Part shown: positions 62,420 through 64,000 of the stretch, piece by piece
Layout: the number at the start of each line of letters is the position of its first letter
Numbering within the stretch: position 1 is the first letter of the stretch
DNA from: an uncultured Erythrobacter sp.
Lineage (GTDB): Bacteria; Pseudomonadota; Alphaproteobacteria; Sphingomonadales; Sphingomonadaceae
Assembly: GCA_947488325.1 (NCBI GenBank)
Contig: CANKYZ010000010.1
Span: 28,221-92,220, forward strand
Direction of reading: 5' to 3'
DNA length: 64,000 nucleotides
Notes under the pieces: generated by a model
What the model was told of the DNA's origin: nothing
Databases searched by the model: none
Seen by the model: the letters and a program-made list of their open reading frames with translations, nothing else
Position numbers and translations under genes: made by a program

Positions 62420-63505
62420 CAAAAGCCTCCTAGACTATCAGGTTCTGAAATGCCGCCGCCGTAGCCGCTAGAAGCGTCCATTTCGGCTTCAGTTCCAACT
62501 TGCTCGGCCACCCAAGCCGCGAAATCAGCCGCTCTCGCTACATTCTTGCGGGGATACGAGCCCTCGCTCAGGCATCCAAAAAGGATGGTCATCAAAGTCG
62601 TAGATGAGTGCGTCTGTCTCGCTTATGTCTCCAAGCAACGGAATAAGATTTACTTTGTTCGACGGATACCATTCTCTCACAGTTTTGATACCGAACTCAT
62701 CGAGGTATTGAGGTCCAATTACGAGATGCAGTCCACTTTCTGGTTTACAACTGTAATTCGACCTTCTCCTTAGTGAGCGGTAGACCTCTCGATGCCGTAA
62801 CACGAATGCAGTATCCTTGTTTACCGCTCTAAAAAACTCCAACTCTCTTAAGATAAAATTTTCATAAAATTCATCGTACTGACGAAGCAAACCCACAAGC
62901 TCGATCGTGGATTGCGAACTAAGACTTCCATTCTGCATTTCTGCTCTAAATTCAGACATCCTACCTTCAAATCGTGTGGAAACGAATCCCAATCTGGTCC
63001 TCGGTATTGTTGAATGTATTGATATGACTGTATTATCGGCAATGTACAGTTTTCTTGAGCTAGGTATTACATAACCTCCACACGCTGAATGACATCCTCT
63101 ATCGACAATCACATAAGCCTTATTTCTGAATATCTCTTGTCCCAATTTGAAAGCCGTTAGAATATCACCACCATCCGAATTCATATATACGATAGAGTAA
63201 TCTCTAGCATATTCGTCTAATTCATCAGTTGCGCCTATGAATCCATGATAACAAAGGATCACCTCCCCATCCATATCTTCCACAACGTTACGCTGGCTGT
63301 CGCATAAATTCCTGATTCGCGACAAATTCGCATCAATAAAATCGACCTGCCTATCGCGCGACATAGCTCCTAAACCGGCATCGGTGAATTGAACGTCAGT
63401 CATGACTCTTGAAAGAGGATTCTCTTCCTCATCATTGGAAAAAAGACCTCCGACCAACGACGAAATCATTGATAAAGCGATAAAGAAATTGACTGCATAG
63501 CCCAT
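62419..63505 (-). CDS. ClpP/SppA-like exported serine-protease-fold protein, apparently frameshifted near its C-terminus
   Basis: The uninterrupted frame (62525-63505) has 326 residues: an N-terminal hydrophobic segment (about 3-21), then a ClpP/crotonase-like fold of the kind found in uncharacterised periplasmic proteins. The oxyanion strand is NSDGGD (109-114), nucleophile candidate Ser140 in CHSACGGYV and His164 in ISIHS. After the T5 run at about 62578-62582 a one-base shift opens a frame of good coding quality (SYPRKNVARAADFAAWVAEQ) that runs to a stop at 62419-62421 overlapping the next start. I therefore think the intact protein is about 361 residues. AT-rich; probably accessory. Confidence 0.6.
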
Positions 63506-63595
63506 ATTGATTTCGTCTTTCGCGGATTTGAAATTTTACTTCAGCACACTTAAGGTATTCGTAGAGCACTCAAATTTGAGTGCTCTACGATAATA

Positions 63596-64000
63596 TTACG
63601 TATCTGGGCCATCATCATCTAGTGGACCGACATCTGAAACCACGGTTGCAGCATCAACTATGCTAAAAATCTTTAGAGTGCCTACATTGGATTGCGCCAA
63701 GAATACATTGGTTCCTTGGACGTATTCAACAGCCACCTCAATGTCTGGATCCGCTACCGCGGCTAGAGCATTCAGCGCGTCCTCGAGTGCATCTTCGAGT
63801 GCTTCGATTTCGGCACCATCGTCATCCACTTCTTCTACTGTGACTTCGGCTTGACCCGGTACGTCAGAGAAATCTTCTGCATCATCATCAGAGTTCAAGC
63901 CAGCGCCGCCTTCTCCACCACTACCACCAAAGGGGTCTTGAAAGTCACCACCAACATCTCCGCCGAAGCCGAAAATGCCAACCGTCGCAAGATCATCGGG
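63596..64000 (-). CDS. Acidic, Gly-rich protein, 5' part beyond the window
   Basis: The frame is open to the window edge, so only the C-terminal 134 residues are seen. The first visible part is Gly/Phe/Asp-rich (IFGFGGDVGGDFQDPFGGSG), followed by a strongly acidic stretch (SDDDAEDFSDVPGQ, EALEDALEDALNALA) and a short beta-rich end (VEYVQGTNVFLAQSNVGTLK). No signature is recognised. The TTG at 63898 is unlikely to be the true start. Composition resembles the tail of a secreted or calcium-binding protein, but that is speculative. Confidence 0.5.
   Translation of the reverse strand, partial: PDDLATVGIFGFGGDVGGDFQDPFGGSGGEGGAGLNSDDDAEDFSDVPGQAEVTVEEVDDDGAEIEALEDALEDALNALAAVADPDIEVAVEYVQGTNVFLAQSNVGTLKIFSIVDAATVVSDVGPLDDDGPDT

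Overview
The window looks like chromosome of an alphaproteobacterium of the order Sphingomonadales, most likely Erythrobacteraceae. The evidence is a circularly permuted two-piece tmRNA gene whose tag reads ANDNEALAIAA, a moderately high G+C coding style, cobaltochelatase CobT, the arginine succinyltransferase genes astA and astB, and several small conserved genes of a kind I associate with this group. This placement is inference from gene content; there is no 16S rRNA in the window. No rRNA, tRNA, IS element, integrase or CRISPR array was found.

Layout. 1-1.9 kb: an edge ORF, an S24/LexA-like repressor, and two small unknown genes divergent from it. 1.9-7.6 kb (minus): a metabolic block in the order cysS, D-2-hydroxyacid dehydrogenase, acetolactate-synthase-like ThDP enzyme, aldehyde dehydrogenase. 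7.6-24.6 kb (minus): the dominant feature, a tightly coupled operon of an exported TPR-CHAT caspase-like protein, a TpsB/FhaC outer-membrane translocator and a giant (~3,994 aa) TpsA exoprotein. 24.8-33.7 kb: nitroreductase, a TIR-transmembrane protein, cobT, transaldolase, two envelope proteins, priA and a GST. 33.7-34.5 kb: a non-coding stretch with a short tandem repeat and a decayed rsmA/ksgA copy. 34.6-43.5 kb: a lipoprotein/LysR pair, malate synthase G, and an arginine-catabolism block (M20 hydrolase, astA, astB) with an antisense methyltransferase inside it. 43.6-45.1 kb: a GNAT gene, ssrA and a block rich in inverted repeats. 45.1-49.2 kb: mscL, then lemA with two TPM-domain genes, NUDIX and SDR genes.

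49.3-50.2 kb holds three tandem single-helix microproteins (36, 37 and 52 aa) sharing an AIVPASP motif, followed by a PspC-domain gene. A sequence with correct sigma-54 -24/-12 geometry and an upstream inverted repeat precede the group. I read this as a compact phage-shock-like envelope stress operon whose small members are not on usual gene lists. 50.3-59.2 kb: recF, the tesA-ybbA-ybbP group, DUF805 and RDD membrane proteins, and a TonB-dependent receptor. 59.6-61.5 kb: typA/bipA. 61.5-64 kb: an AT-richer accessory stretch with small membrane proteins, a ClpP/SppA-like exported protein and an acidic, Gly-rich ORF running off the edge. Two adjacent genes there look frameshifted at short homopolymers.

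The candidates most worth following are the CHAT-TpsB-TpsA operon and the sigma-54-linked microprotein-PspC operon.
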